Part shown: positions 62,987 to 64,000 of the stretch, in pieces | How positions within the stretch are numbered: position 1 is the stretch's first letter | How the letters are laid out: every line of letters begins with the position of its first letter | Source of the DNA: Lachnotalea sp041821265 | Lineage (GTDB): Bacteria; Bacillota; Clostridia; Lachnospirales; Lachnospiraceae | Assembly: GCA_041821265.1 (NCBI GenBank) | Contig: JBGUEQ010000010.1 | Location: 40,981 to 104,980 of the forward strand | Direction: 5' to 3' | DNA length: 64,000 bases | Notes under the pieces: model-generated | The model's input: the letters and a program-made list of their open reading frames with translations, nothing else | Told to the model about the DNA's origin: nothing | The model's database searches: none | Position numbers and translations under genes: made by a program

Positions 62987-63211
62987 AGGTATGCACCTCC
63001 GGTATTAATTGATCAGACTAAAAACTATGCTCAATGCCAATGACTACTGGTTGATATTTTCCTACGTTACTTATTTCGTACACATTCTGTACCTACCTTT
63101 CTGCCCTCAGGGCGATTTGTTTTATAAATAAAAGGATACGAAAAAAATCACCCGACCCACATTGACTGTGAACTGAGTGATTTATGAATTATTTTTATAA
63201 AATATACATTA
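62987..63211. other. Intergenic region with a TrkH terminator
   Basis: No gene is seen. The minus strand at about 63005-63060 contains short frames without recognisable family. A hairpin at 63141-63183 is the only clear element. GGAGG lies 8-9 nt upstream of the recombinase remnant's ATG at 62986. Confidence 0.4.
63141..63183 (-). terminator. Terminator after the TrkH fragment
   Basis: On the minus strand AAATCAC pairs with GTGATTT, followed by TTTTCG. It lies about 30 bp beyond the TrkH stop, where a terminator is expected. Confidence 0.55.
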
Positions 63212-63436
63212 TTACGCATTAATCTTTCTATTCAAGAAGTTAGATGCCTTTTTAATACTCAAATGTATTCCTATAATTACAATGAAAATTTCTAATCTAC
63301 CTAAAAGCATTCCTATCATTTCAACTATAAGTGTCAGGCTATTCGTTGTTGGTCCTGTCAATCCAATGGAAAGACCTACCGTACCGAGAGAAGATGCAAA
63401 TTCAAACATTGCATCGCTCAGTGAACAAGATGCTGT
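63212..63436 (-). pseudogene. C-terminal fragment of a TrkH/KtrB potassium transporter
   Basis: The frame encodes SDAMFEFASSLGTVGLSIGL, TGPTTNSLTLIVEMIGMLLG and RLEIFIVIIGI, the last selectivity-filter repeat (GTVGLS) and final helix of Trk-type potassium transporters. The first ~400 residues are missing. It is fused at its upstream end to the relaxase fragment. Confidence 0.85.
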
Positions 63437-63444
63437 CAACGTTA

Positions 63445-63891
63445 TTAGTTACATTTAGCTCTGTCTTTAAATACAAGACTTTTCTCCTTTGACACGTCTG
63501 CCTTCTTTGCTGTCAGGCTTTCGGTCGTCATCGCAAGATCAGCAATATTGCGGATATCATGCCTTGATAGAAATAAGTATTGTTCCTGTAACTTATGCAT
63601 CTTCCAAATATCATCCTTGTACTTCCATGCCTGACTATATGGTCTCTTCTTAAGCTGACCTATGCGATAGAGCTTTGTTAAATATCGTTTCTGCAATCTA
63701 GACATTTTAGCTCGTTTGAATCGTTTAATCTTATACGTAACAATTCTAGGCTGCTCACCCTTTCGTAACGGTCTATAATCAGATAAAGATTCACTAAAGA
63801 CTCTTTCTCTTATCCGTTCTTCCGTATAATCTTCTCCTAATGACTTACACCTTTTAAATGTAGATTTGCGAAAATTAATTTCCCATATCAC
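63445..63891 (-). pseudogene. ICE relaxase (mobilisation nuclease) fragment
   Basis: 148 codons with SLGEDYTEERIRERVF, LRKGEQPRIVTYKIKRFKRA, MSRLQKRYLTKLYRIGQLKK and WKYKDDIWKMHKLQEQYLFL, typical of the region following the nuclease domain of clostridial ICE/Tn relaxases. The N-terminal catalytic Tyr/His region and the C-terminus are both missing. The frame ends at the junction with the TrkH fragment. With the recombinase piece at 62600 it marks a degraded ICE or mobilisable element. Confidence 0.82.
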
Positions 63892-63928
63892 AAGTTTTTT
63901 TGCTATTTATTTTCTCCATATCAAAAAA

Positions 63929-63975
63929 GAAGGCTATGATAAAGTGCAAACTTAGTTGCAAATTATCATAGCCTT
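63929..63975. terminator. Strong hairpin at the right edge
   Basis: AAGGCTATGATAA (from 63930) pairs with TTATCATAGCCTT (ending 63975) around a loop containing TGCAAACTTAGTTGCA, itself self-complementary. It has a T-run on both outer sides, so it can terminate transcription in either direction. Confidence 0.7.
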
Positions 63976-64000
63976 TGTTATTGTTTGATGGTAACTCATT

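Noticed and set aside
1..64000. CRISPR arrays, tRNA and rRNA genes
   Set aside because: No regularly spaced repeats of CRISPR length and no tRNA or rRNA consensus sequences noticed on either strand.

Overview
The window looks like a low-GC chromosome segment from an anaerobic, plant-polysaccharide-degrading Lachnospiraceae relative (Clostridium cluster XIVa type). The basis is the low GC content, strong AGGAGG-type ribosome sites, YesM/YesN plus LplB/LplC-type sugar import, PocR-AraC and AraC regulators, many GH43/GH78/GH3/GH2 enzymes with esterases, and clostridial ICE debris at the right end. No protein is diagnostic of a species. Nearly all genes lie on the minus strand; the intact exceptions are two AraC-type regulators, plus a TetR gene fused at its end.

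Regions. (1) 1-4413: a deoxysugar/pentose catabolic set (DUF4432 mutarotase-like protein, FGGY kinase, fucose/arabinose-type isomerase), divergent from a PocR-AraC regulator. (2) 4700-24440: a pectin/xylan side-chain degradation cluster with GH43, esterase, GH78, GH3, second GH43, a large unassigned hydrolase, GH2 and a second GH78, with an AraC regulator at 24973. (3) 26500-33700: IS remnants, a DUF5060-type glycosidase, SGNH esterase, sialate-type O-acetylesterase and a GPH sugar symporter. (4) 33850-47200: chemoreceptors and a complete sugar ABC importer (lipoprotein plus two permeases) next to a YesM/YesN two-component system. (5) 47100-51000: two related zinc-ribbon membrane proteins flanking an OmpR-type two-component system and a CmpB-like membrane protein. 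(6) 53200-62500: an AgrA/AgrC-like (LytTR/GHKL) two-component system followed by lipoprotein, domain-swapped membrane GH3, small membrane protein, GH2 and GtrA. (7) 62600-63900: fragments of a tyrosine recombinase, TrkH and an ICE relaxase.

The most striking general property is gene decay. About twenty recognisable fragments sit between intact genes, often as chimeras of two unrelated families joined at a sharp point (VOC/SDR, rhamnosidase/ABC permease, TetR/SDR tail to tail, MCP/GH42 tail to tail). Several are copies of families that also survive intact here (GH78, GH3, GPH transporter, AraC, the 688-residue hydrolase). This suggests a formerly larger region that has lost genes by repeated deletion and inversion. 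Chimeric assembly is the alternative to exclude.

The best candidate for an undescribed regulated system is region 6. Two 15-bp direct repeats, 21 bp apart and similar to AgrA-type LytTR sites as I remember them, overlap the end of the kinase gene and lie directly upstream of a promoter for the lipoprotein/GH3 operon. All functional statements are from reading the sequence; no database search was run.
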